Shown: positions 1-10,440 of the stretch, one piece after another
Position numbering within the stretch: position 1 is the stretch's first letter
Layout: every line of letters begins with the position of its first letter
Notes under the pieces: model-generated
Database searches by the model: none
What the model was told of the DNA's origin: nothing
What the model saw: only the letters and a program-made list of their open reading frames with translations
Program-made: the position numbers and the translations under genes
DNA from: Acanthochromis polyacanthus
Taxonomy: Eukaryota; Chordata; Actinopteri; Pomacentridae
Direction: 5' to 3'
Length of the DNA stretch: 64,000 nucleotides
Assembly (NCBI RefSeq): GCF_021347895.1
Contig: NC_067129.1
Coordinates: forward strand, 31,595,690-31,659,689

Positions 1-1290
1 TCCGAAAACACAGATCTACAACGATGTGGATGTTTAAACACCAGGATGACTGAATTCAGTGATTGAAAATGACTGAAAACAGCGACTGAAAATGGTTAAA
101 GATGACTAAAAATGATTGTTACAGACAACCGAAAATGACAACAAACAACTAAAAATGACTGAAAACAGTGACTGAAATGACTGAAAATGACTAAAAACAA
201 CAAAAAATGAATAAAAACAGTGACTGAAAATGGCTAAAAACAAATTAAAATGACTAAGGACCACTAAAATGACTAAAAACAACTGAGAATAAATAAAAAC
301 AGTGTCTGAAATGACTAAAAATGACTAAAAACAACAAAAATGAATGAAAACAGTGACTGAAAATGGCTAAAAACAAATTAAAATGACTAAAGACCACTAA
401 AATGACTAAAACAACTAAGAATGAATAAAAACAGTGTCTGAAATGACTAAAAATGACTAAAAACAACTGAGAATGAATAAAAACAGTATCTGAAATGACT
501 AAAATGACTAAAAACAACAAAAAAATGAATGAAAACATTGACTGAAAATGGCTAAAAACAAATTAAAATGACTAAAGACCACTAAAATGACTAAAAACAA
601 CTGAGAATAAATAAAAACAGTGTCTGAAATGACTAAAAACAACAAAAAATGAATGAAAACAGTGACTGAAAATGGCTAAAAACAAATTAAAATGACTAAA
701 GACCACTAAAATGACTAAAAACAACTGAGAATGAATAAAAACAGTATCTGAAATTACTAAAATGACTAAAAACAACAAAAAATGAATGCAAACATTGACT
801 GAAAATGGCTAAAAACAAATTAGAATGACTAAAGACCACTAAAAATGACTAAAAACAACTGAAAAAGAATAAAAAACAGTGTCTGAAATGACTAAAAATG
901 ATTAAAAACAACAAAAAATGTCTACAAACAATGACTGAAATGACTAAAGATGACGGAAAATTACTAAAAACAACTCAAAATGTCTAAAAACAGCAACTGA
1001 AATGGCTAAAAACAAATTAAAACGACTAAAGACGACTGAAAATGACCAAAAACAACTAAAAATGACTGAAAACAGCAGCTGAAAATGACTGAGCACACCA
1101 CTTAAAAACAAAAAACTCAAAAAATAACTAATAGTAGTGACTAAAAGACCATGAGTGAAAACAGCACCTGAAAACAACCACACAAAACAGTGACTGAAAA
1201 CTGCGACGATAAAAGGCTGATAATGTCTAAAACCAGCAGCAGTAAATTACTAACAGTGACAGCGAGTGAAAAACAGTGAGTGAAAATGGC
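1..1290 (+). repeat. TGACTGAAAA-family array, block 1 (forward)
   Basis: Short A-rich motifs such as TGACTGAAAA, TGACTAAAAA and CAACTAAAAA follow one another with small length changes. A higher-order unit is visible: the string GACTGAAAATGGC recurs near 222, 355, 540, 664 and 797, so the larger period is about 125 to 185 bp. The minus strand has few stop codons because the plus strand is rich in A and poor in T. This produces short Phe/Leu/Val-rich reading frames that I regard as artefacts. The same family recurs in at least seven other blocks of the window on both strands. Confidence 0.9.
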
Positions 1291-1540
1291 TGTTACACTG
1301 ACTATATAGGCTTTATGCACACGTACGCCTCGCTGTGTCTGAATGTAATATTTATAAGAACACAGAGCACACATGAATCAACACAGAGCTGTAATGTGAA
1401 GCAGTGAAGTAGGTCAGACGGCTGCAGCAGGAAGACAAATTACAATCCATCTGAAAACACACATTTAACACAATGTAGGTGTTTAACTGGAGCGAAGACG
1501 GCATGCAGGACATCTGATCCCTCTGAACAGAAACAAACAG
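1291..1540. other. Non-repetitive spacer inside the first array
   Basis: About 250 bp of ordinary mixed sequence separates two versions of the TGACTGAAAA array. Near 1450-1492 it contains a segment that resembles the first 43 bases of the window (shared pieces CTGAAAACACA and GGTGTTTAA or GGATGTTTAA). The spacer may therefore itself belong to a larger unit of about 1.45 kb. I see no coding or RNA signal in it. Confidence 0.6.
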
Positions 1541-2680
1541 CAACGGAAAACAGCGACTGATCGCACCTTAAAGCAACGACTGAAAATGACTCAAAACAGC
1601 GACTGAAAACACCTTAAAGCAACGACTGAAAACACCTTAAAACAGCGACTGAAAACAGCTTAAAACAGCGACTGAAAAGACCTTAAAGCAACGACTTAAA
1701 ACACCTTAAAACAGTGACTGAAAACACCTTAAAACACTGACTGAAAACACCTTAAAACAGTGACTGAAAACAGCTTGAAGCAACGACTGAAAACACCTTA
1801 AAACAGCGACTGAAAACATCTTAAAACAGCGACTGAAAACAGCTTGAAGCAACAACTGAAAACACCTTAAAGCAACGACTGAAAACACCTTAAAGCAACA
1901 ATTAAAAACACCTTAAAACAGCGACTGAAAACAGCTTGAAGCAACGACTGAAAACACCTTAAAGCAACAACTGAAAACACCCTAAAGCAACGATTGAAAA
2001 CACCTTAAAGCAGCGACTGAAAACACCTTAAAGCAACGACTGAAAACACCTTAAAACAGCGACTGAAAACACCTTAAAGCAACGACTAAAAATGACTCAA
2101 AACAGCGACTGAAAACACCTTAAAGCAACGACTGAAAACACCTTAAAGCAATGACTATAAATGACTAAAACCAGTGACTGAACAAACCTTAAAACAGTGA
2201 CTAAAACACCTTAAAACAGTGACTAGACACCTTAAAACAACAACTGAAAACACCTTAAAACAGCAACTAAAATGACTTAAAACAGCGACTGAACATACCT
2301 TAAAAAGTGAATAAAAACACCTTAAAATAGTGACTAAAAACACCTTAAAACAATGACTAAAACACCTTAAAACAGCGACTAAAAACACCTTAAACAATGA
2401 CTAAAACACCTTAAAACAGCCACTAAAAACACCTTAAAACAGTGACTAAAACACCTTAAAACAGCCACTAAAAACACCTTAAACAATGACTAAAACACCT
2501 TAAAACAGCCACTAAAAACACCTTAAAACAGTGACTAAAAATGACATACAGCAGGAACTAAAACACCTTATCAGCAGCGACTAAAACGACTTAAAATAGC
2601 GACTGAACACAACTTAAAACGGCGACTAAAAATGACATAAAGCAGCGACTAAAACACCTTAAAACAGTGACTGAAAATGA
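1541..2680 (+). repeat. 23-bp minisatellite (ACCTTAAAACAGCGACTGAA)
   Basis: This is a homogeneous tandem array of about 45 to 50 units. The unit reads approximately AACACCTTAAAACAGCGACT followed by GAA, with common A/G swaps giving AAAGCAACGACT. It is a more regular relative of the TGACTGAAAA family on either side. Towards 2560-2680 the units become shorter and more diverged. On the minus strand every unit offers a TTTTCAG acceptor-like string and an AAGGTG donor-like string. Confidence 0.9.
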
Positions 2681-2880
2681 CTTCAAACAGCGATTGAAAA
2701 CAACTCAAAACAGTGACTAAAAACAACTGGACATAACAACTGAAAGTTACTAAAAACATCAAGTGACAACAGTAACTGAAAACGACTGAAAACAACGACA
2801 ACTGAAAATGCTGCCTGAACCCAAACCCACAAAATTAGTAAAAACATTAGTGACTGAAAACAAGTAAAAACAACAGGAAA
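2681..2880 (+). repeat. TGACTGAAAA-family array, diverged right edge
   Basis: Irregular copies of GTGACTGAAAA, CAACTGAAAA and ACTAAAAACA continue the preceding array and fade into unique sequence near 2880. Confidence 0.75.
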
Positions 2881-3200
2881 CTTCTGGTCCTGATTTAAAA
2901 CACGTCTCTGGACAAACACCAGATTTGCGTCTCCATCCCGGATCATGGGGAACCAGAGGATGATCTGCTGCGTACGGTTTCTGTTGGCGCTCGGCTTCAC
3001 GCTCTTTCTGGTTTCGTGCCACAGAATTCCCCTGATTCGGTCTTTCTGCAGTCATCATCTGTTATTTCTCCATTTGATAAATTACTGGAGTGAATCAGAG
3101 CGATTTGCTGCTCATTAGCTCTGCTTCACATCTTTCTTTTATTTGTGTAACTGCAGTTTGTTCATCTCCAACGGGACCAAAACCAACTGACAGTGACTGA
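2881..3200. other. Non-repetitive island
   Basis: About 320 bp of balanced composition lies between two arrays. It carries the short reading frame described at 2945-3118. No splice pattern or known domain lets me assign it. Confidence 0.6.
2945..3118 (+). CDS. Candidate short ORF with hydrophobic N-terminus, unassigned
   Basis: The frame runs from ATG at 2945 to TAG at 3116-3118 and encodes 57 residues. After a short polar start (MGNQRM) comes a hydrophobic run of about 18 residues (ICCVRFLLALGFTLFLVS), then a basic, Cys/His-containing stretch. That layout suits a signal peptide or type II membrane anchor, for example a first exon. I recognise no family, and the overlapping minus-strand frames look no worse as ORFs. 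Chance is the simplest explanation, and the frame lies in the only non-array sequence of the first 4.6 kb. Confidence 0.15.
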   Translation: MGNQRMICCVRFLLALGFTLFLVSCHRIPLIRSFCSHHLLFLHLINYWSESERFAAH

Positions 3201-4640
3201 AATATCCAGTATTTATACATTGGTTGATTATAATTCAGGTTAGTAACACTTTTGTACTCAAATATCCAAGTTTTTGACACTTTGGAATGATAATATTGAG
3301 GTTAATGGCACTTTTTGCAAATTTAATATTAAGTTTTTGTCACCTTGGTCAATATATATCCAAGTTATCGACATTTTTTCCCAGTAATATCCAGGTTATT
3401 AACATATTATCATGTAAAAGTTTTGACACTTTAGAACGGTAATATTGAGGTTAATAGAACGTCTGTGAATTATTATCCAGGTTATTGACTGCTTGGTCAG
3501 TAAATATTGATGTTTTTGACACCTTAGAATCATAATATCCAGGTATTTGACAATTTCCCACCTTAATATCCAGATTTTTAAGATTTCTGTACATTAAAAT
3601 CCAGGTAGACATTTTGGAGCATTAATATCCAGCTTTTTGATAGTCTGGTAAGTTAATATCAAGGTTATAAATACTTTTGAGTATTAATATTCATGTAATT
3701 GATATTTTTGTACATTAATATCCACATATACCTTAGTTTCCAGGTTATTGGTAGTTTTGCTCATTAATATCCTGGTTGCTGTTAGTTTTGTACATTAATA
3801 TCCAGGGAATTGATACTTTCGTACATTATTATCCATGTTATTGACAGTTTTGTATGTTAATAATCAGCTTGGTGATATTTTGGTATGTTAAAATCCAGCT
3901 TTTTGATGCTTTTGTATGGTAATATCTATGTTAATAGTTATGAACACTAACATCCAGATAATTGATATTTTTGTACATAAAAAAATGTTTTTTCAAATGT
4001 TGAAACATTAATATACAGGTCTCTGACACGTGTATATGAACATCTAGATTTTTGACATTTTTGTGCGCTAATATCAAGGCTATGAATCCTTATGAACATT
4101 AATATCCATTTAATTAATACTTTTATACGTTAAAATCCATGTTTTCAACATTTTCGAGCATTAATATCTGGGTTATTGACATTTTGCACGTTAATCTCCA
4201 GGTTATTGACATATTTGTACATGAATATCTATGTTATTAATACTTATGGACATGACAATCCAGGTAATTGATACTTTTGTACATTAATATCCATGCTACA
4301 GACAGTTCTACACCTTAGTTTCCAGGTTAATGGTACTTTTGCTCATTGGTATCCAGGTTATTGACACTTTTGTACATTAATATCCACGTGTTTGACACTT
4401 TTGTGTGTTAATATCGAGGTTATGAAAACCTATGAACATTAAAATCCAGGTAATTGACAGTTTAACAATTTAGTTTCCAGGTTACTATTACTTTTGCTCA
4501 TTGGCATCCAGGTTATTGACACTTTTGTACACTAATACATAGGTTATAAATACTTATGAACATTAATGTCCAGCTTATTGAAAGTTTTGCACGTTAATCT
4601 CTGGGTTATTAGTACTTTAGTTCATTGGTATCGATGCCTG
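3201..4640 (+). repeat. TTAATATCCAGG degenerate minisatellite, left part
   Basis: Roughly 35 to 45 diverged copies of a unit reading about ACATTAATATCCAGGTTATT then GACACTTTTGT are joined head to tail, with a spacing of about 35 to 45 bp. Divergence between units is high, so the array looks old. The same unit resumes at 14061, on the far side of the decamer minisatellite. Confidence 0.88.
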
Positions 4641-4786
4641 AAGCCGTCGTCCTGCTCCTCAGCCCAGTACAACATCTTTTCTGTGCTAATCGTGCTCCCG
4701 ATGACCTCCCTTTAAAGTGTTCCTGAACTATCAGCAGCACGAAGTCACACCTGGAGGCCGAGCTTCCAGCTGAGTCCAGTAATTAG
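4641..4786. other. Unique left flank of the decamer array
   Basis: This is a 146-bp GC-balanced segment between the TTAATATCCAGG array and the decamer array. It ends with AGTAATTAGA directly against the first decamer. The right flank carries a similar GGTAATTACA soon after the last decamer, which may mark the original locus in which the decamer expanded. Confidence 0.6.
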
Positions 4787-4820
4787 AGGCAGGATGAGGC
4801 AGGATGAGGCAGGATGAGGC

Positions 4821-5910
4821 AAGATGAGGCAGGATGGGGCAGGACGGGGCAGGACGAGGCAGGACGGGGCAGGACGAGGCAAGATGAGGCAGGATGAGGC
4901 AGGATGAGGCAGGATGAGGCAGGACGGGGCAGGAGGAGGCAGGATGAGGCAGGACGGGGCAGGACGAGGCAGGACGGGGCAGGACGAGGCAGGACGGGGC
5001 AGGAGGAGGCAGGATGAGGCAGGACGGGGCAGGACGAGGCAGGACGGGGCAGGATGAGGCAGGATGAGGCAGGATGAGGCAGGACGGGGCAGGACGAGGC
5101 AGGACGGGGCAGGATGAGGCAGGACGGGGCAGGAGGAGGCAGGATGAGGCAGGACGGGGCAGGACGAGGCAGGACGGGGCAGGACGAGGCAGGATGAGGC
5201 AGGATGAGGCAGGACGGGGCAGGACGAGGCAGGACGAGGCAGGACGGGGCAGGACGAGGTAAGATGAGGCAGGATGAGGCAGGATGAGGCAGGACGGGGC
5301 AGGACGAGGCAGGACGGGGCAGGATGAGGCAGGACGGGGCAGGACGAGGCAAGATGAGGCAGGATGAGGCAAGATGAGGCAGGATGGGGCAGGACGGGGC
5401 AGGACGAGGCAGGACGGGGCAGGACGAGGCAAGATGAGGCAGGATGAGGCAGGATGAGGCAGGATGAGGCAGGACGGGGCAGGAGGAGGCAGGATGAGGC
5501 AGGACGGGGCAGGACGAGGCAGGACGGGGCAGGACGAGGCAGGACGGGGCAGGAGGAGGCAGGATGAGGCAGGACGGGGCAGGACGAGGCAGGACGGGGC
5601 AGGATGAGGCAGGATGAGGCAGGATGAGGCAGGACGGGGCAGGACGAGGCAGGACGGGGCAGGATGAGGCAGGACGGGGCAGGAGGAGGCAGGATGAGGC
5701 AGGACGGGGCAGGACGAGGCAGGACGGGGCAGGACGAGGCAGGATGAGGCAGGATGAGGCAGGACGGGGCAGGACGAGGCAGGACGAGGCAGGACGGGGC
5801 AGGACGAGGTAAGATGAGGCAGGATGAGGCAGGATGAGGCAGGACGGGGCAGGACGAGGCAGGACGGGGCAGGATGAGGCAGGACGGGGCAGGACGAGGC
5901 AAGATGAGGC
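4821..5910 (+). repeat. 550-bp tandem duplication inside the decamer array
   Basis: The order of variant decamers from 4821 onward repeats at 5371 onward, an offset of exactly 55 units. I compared the variant strings at several points, including the rare unit ending in GGT (5251-5260 and 5801-5810), and they agree. Agreement ends near 5911, where AGGATGAGGG appears. Confidence 0.85.
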
Positions 5911-6619
5911 AGGATGAGGGAAAATGAGGCAGGATGAGGCAGGATGAGGCAGGACGGGGCAGGAGGAGGCAGGATGAGGCAGGACGGGGCAGGACGAGGC
6001 AGGACGGGGCAGGACGAGGCAGGATGAGGCAGGACGGGGCAGGACGAGGCAAGACGAGGCAGGATGAGGCAAAATGAGGCAGGATGAGGCAGGATGAGGC
6101 AGGACGGGGCAGGATGAGGCAAGATGAGGCAGGATGAGGCAGGATGAGGCAGGATGAGGCAGGATGGGGCAGGACGGGGCAGGAGGAGGCAGGATGAGGC
6201 AGGACGGGGCAGGACGAGGCAGGACGAGGCAGGATGAGGCAGGATGAGGCAGGACGGGGCAGGACGAGGCAAGATGAGGCAGGATGAGGCAAAATGAGGC
6301 AGGATGAGGCAGGATGAGGCAGGACGGGGCAGGAGGAGGCAGGATGAGGCAGGACGGGGCAGGACGAGGCAGGACGGGGCAGGATGAGGCAGGACGGGGC
6401 AGGACGAGGCAGGACGGGGCAGGATGAGGCAGGATGAGGCAGGACGGGGCAGGACGAGGCAGGATGAGGCAGGATGAGGCAAGATGAGGCAGGATGAGGC
6501 AAAATGAGGCAGGATGGGGCAGGACGGGGCAGGACAAGGCAGGACGGGGCAGGACGAGGCAAGATGAGGCAGGATGAGGCAGGATGAGGCAGGACGGGGC
6601 AGGAGGAGGCAGGAGGAGG

Positions 6620-8480
6620 CAGGACGGGGCAGGACGAGGCAGGACGGGGCAGGACGAGGCAAGATGAGGCAGGATGAGGCAAAATGAGGCAGGATGAGGC
6701 AGGATGAGGCAGGACGGGGCAGGACGAGGCAGGACGGGGCAGGATGAGGCAGGATGAGGCAAAATGAGGCAGGATGAGGTAGGATGAGGCAGGACGGGGC
6801 AGGAGGAGGCAGGATGAGGAAGGACGGGGCAGGACGAGGCAGGACGGGGCAGGATGAGGCAGGACGGGGCAGGACGAGGCAGGATGAGGCAGGATGGGGC
6901 AGGATGAGGCAGGATGAGGCAAGATGAGGCAGGATGAGGCAAAATGAGGCAGGATGGGGCAGGACGGGGCAGGACGAGGCAGGACGGGGCAGGACGAGGC
7001 AAGATGAGGCAGGATGAGGCAGGACGGGGCAGGAGGAGGCAGGATGAGGCAGGACGGGGCAGGACGAGGCAGGACGGGGCAGGATGAGGCAGGATGAGGC
7101 AGGACGGGGCAGGACGAGGCAAGATGAGGCAGGATGAGGCAAAATGAGGCAGGATGAGGCAGGATGAGGCAGGACGGGGCAGGAGGAGGCAGGATGAGGC
7201 AGGACGGGGCAGGACGAGGCAGGACGGGGCAGGATGAGGCAAGATGAGGCAGGATGAGGCAGGATGAGGCAGGATGAGGCAGGACGGGGCAGGAGGAGGC
7301 AGGATGAGGCAGGACGGGGCAGGACGAGGCAGGACGGGGCAGGATGAGGCAGGATGAGGCAGGATGAGGCAAAATGAGGCAGGATGAGGCAGGATGAGGC
7401 AGGACGGGGCAGGAGGAGGCAGGATGAGGCAGGACGGGGCAGGACGAGGCAGGACGGGGCAGGATGAGGCAGGACGGGGCAGGACGAGGCAAGATGAGGC
7501 AGGATGAGGCAGGATGAGGCAGGACGGGGCAGGAGGAGGCAGGATGAGGCAGGACGGGGCAGGACGAGGCAGGACGGGGCAGGACGAGGCAAGATGAGGC
7601 AGGATGAGGCAAAATGAGGCAGGATGAGGCAGGATGAGGCAGGACGGGGCAGGACGAGGCAGGACGGGGCAGGATGAGGCAGGATGAGGCAAAATGAGGC
7701 AGGATGAGGCAGGATGAGGCAGGACGGGGCAGGAGGAGGCAGGATGAGGAAGGACGGGGCAGGACGAGGCAGGACGGGGCAGGATGAGGCAGGACGGGGC
7801 AGGACGAGGCAGGATGAGGCAGGATGGGGCAGGATGAGGCAGGATGAGGCAAGATGAGGCAGGATGAGGCAAAATGAGGCAGGACGGGGCAGGACGGGGC
7901 AGGACGAGGCAGGACGGGGCAGGACGAGGCAAGATGAGGCAGGATGAGGCAGGACGGGGCAGGAGGAGGCAGGATGAGGCAGGACGGGGCAGGATGAGGC
8001 AGGATGAGGCAGGACGGGGCAGGACGAGGCAAGATGAGGCAGGATGAGGCAAAATGAGGCAGGATGAGGCAGGATGAGGCAGGACGGGGCAGGAGGAGGC
8101 AGGATGAGGCAGGACGGGGCAGGACGAGGCAGGACGGGGCAGGATGAGGCAAGATGAGGCAGGATGAGGCAGGATGAGGCAGGATGAGGCAGGACGGGGC
8201 AGGAGGAGGCAGGATGAGGCAGGACGGGGCAGGACGAGGCAGGACGGGGCAGGATGAGGCAGGATGAGGCAGGACGAGGCAAGATGAGGCAGGATGAGGC
8301 AAAATGAGGCAGGATGAGGCAGGATGAGGCAGGACGGGGCAGGAGGAGGCAGGATGAGGCAGGACGGGGCAGGACGAGGCAGGACGGGGCAGGATGAGGC
8401 AGGACGGGGCAGGACGAGGCAGGACGAGGCAGGATGAGGCAAGATGAGGCAGGATGAGGCAAAATGAGGCAGGATGGGGC
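6620..8480 (+). repeat. 930-bp tandem duplication inside the decamer array
   Basis: The rare variant AGGATGAGGA occurs at 6811 and 7741, and the surrounding variant order matches for hundreds of bases at the same offset of 93 units. The right copy lacks two decamers near 7991 and has one AGGATGGGGC to AGGACGGGGC change. The outer limits are approximate. Confidence 0.75.
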
Positions 8481-8580
8481 AGGACGGGGCAGGACGAGGC
8501 AGGACGAGGCAGGACGGGGCAGGACGAGGCAAGATGAGGCAGGATGAGGCAGGATGAGGCAGGATGAGGCAAGATGAGGC

Positions 8581-10440
8581 AGGATGGGGCAGAACGGGGC
8601 AGGACGAGGCAGGACGGGGCAGGACGAGGCAAGATGAGGCAGGATGAGGCAGGATGAGGCAGGATGAGGCAAGATGAGGCAGGATGGGGCAGGACGGGGC
8701 AGGACGAGGCAGGACGGGGCAGGACGAGGCAAGATGAGGCAGGAAGAGGCAGGATGAGGCAGGATGAGGCAGGATGAGGCAGGACGGGGCAGGAGGAGGC
8801 AGGATGAGGCAGGACGGGGCAGGACGAGGCAGGACGGGGCAGGACGAGGCAAGACGGGGCAGGAGGAGGCAGGATGAGGCAGGACGGGGCAGGACGAGGC
8901 AGGACGGGGCAGGACGAGGCAGGACGGGGCAGGATGAGGCAGGACGGGGCAGGAGGAGGCAGGATGAGGCAGGACGGGGCAGGACGAGGCAGGACGGGGC
9001 AGGATGAGGCAGGACGAGGCAGGATGAGGCAGGATGAGGCAGGATGAGGCAAGATGAGGCAGGATGGGGCAGGACGGGGCAGGACGAGGCAGGACGGGGC
9101 AGGACGAGGCAAGATGAGGCAGGAAGAGGCAGGATGAGGCAGGATGAGGCAGGATGAGGCAGGACGGGGCAGGAGGAGGCAGGATGAGGCAGGACGGGGC
9201 AGGACGAGGCAGGACGGGGCAGGACGAGGCAAGACGGGGCAGGAGGAGGCAGGATGAGGCAGGACGGGGCAGGACGAGGCAGGACGGGGCAGGACGAGGC
9301 AGGACGGGGCAGGATGAGGCAGGACGGGGCAGGAGGAGGCAGGATGAGGCAGGACGGGGCAGGACGAGGCAGGACGGGGCAGGATGAGGCAGGACGAGGC
9401 AGGATGAGGCAGGACGGGGCAGGACGAGGCAGGACGAGGCAGGACGGGGCAGGACGAGGTAAGATGAGGCAGGATGAGGCAGGATGAGGCAGGATGGGGC
9501 AGGACGGGGCAGGACGAGGCAGGACGGGGCAGGACGAGGCAAGATGAGGCAGGATGAGGCAGGATGAGGCAGGATGAGGCAAGATGAGGCAGGATGGGCA
9601 GGACGGGGCAGGACGAGGCAGGACGGGGCAGGACGAGGCAAGATGAGGCAGGAAGAGGCAGGATGAGGCAGGATGAGGCAGGATGAGGCAGGACGGGGCA
9701 GGAGGAGGCAGGATGAGGCAGGACGGGGCAGGACGAGGCAGGACGGGGCAGGACGAGGCAAGACGGGGCAGGAGGAGGCAGGATGAGGCAGGACGGGGCA
9801 GGACGAGGCAGGACGGGGCAGGACGAGGCAGGACGGGGCAGGATGAGGCAGGACGGGGCAGGAGGAGGCAGGATGAGGCAGGACGGGGCAGGACGAGGCA
9901 GGACGGGGCAGGATGAGGCAGGACGAGGCAGGATGAGGCAGGATGAGGCAGGATGAGGCAAGATGAGGCAGGATGGGGCAGGACGGGGCAGGACGAGGCA
10001 GGACGGGGCAGGACGAGGCAAGATGAGGCAGGAAGAGGCAGGATGAGGCAGGATGAGGCAGGATGAGGCAGGACGGGGCAGGAGGAGGCAGGATGAGGCA
10101 GGACGGGGCAGGACGAGGCAGGACGGGGCAGGACGAGGCAAGACGGGGCAGGAGGAGGCAGGATGAGGCAGGACGGGGCAGGACGAGGCAGGACGGGGCA
10201 GGACGAGGCAGGACGGGGCAGGATGAGGCAGGACGGGGCAGGAGGAGGCAGGATGAGGCAGGACGGGGCAGGACGAGGCAGGACGGGGCAGGATGAGGCA
10301 GGACGAGGCAGGATGAGGCAGGACGGGGCAGGACGAGGCAGGACGAGGCAGGACGGGGCAGGACGAGGTAAGATGAGGCAGGATGAGGCAGGATGAGGCA
10401 GGATGGGGCAGGACGGGGCAGGACGAGGCAGGACGGGGCA
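8581..10440 (+). repeat. 910-bp tandem duplication with nested 380-bp duplication
   Basis: Decamer order from about 8581 repeats from about 9491. The offset is 910 bp before, and 909 bp after, a single-base deletion near 9599 in the right copy. Inside each copy a segment of about 230 bp appears twice at a 380-bp offset (from 8774 and 9154 in the left copy, from 9683 and 10063 in the right). One two-step history explains all four. Confidence 0.85.

Noticed and set aside
254..2397. Minus-strand Phe/Leu/Val-rich short ORFs resembling membrane proteins
   Set aside because: The A-rich plus strand makes the minus strand T-rich and poor in stops, and the frames follow the tandem unit.
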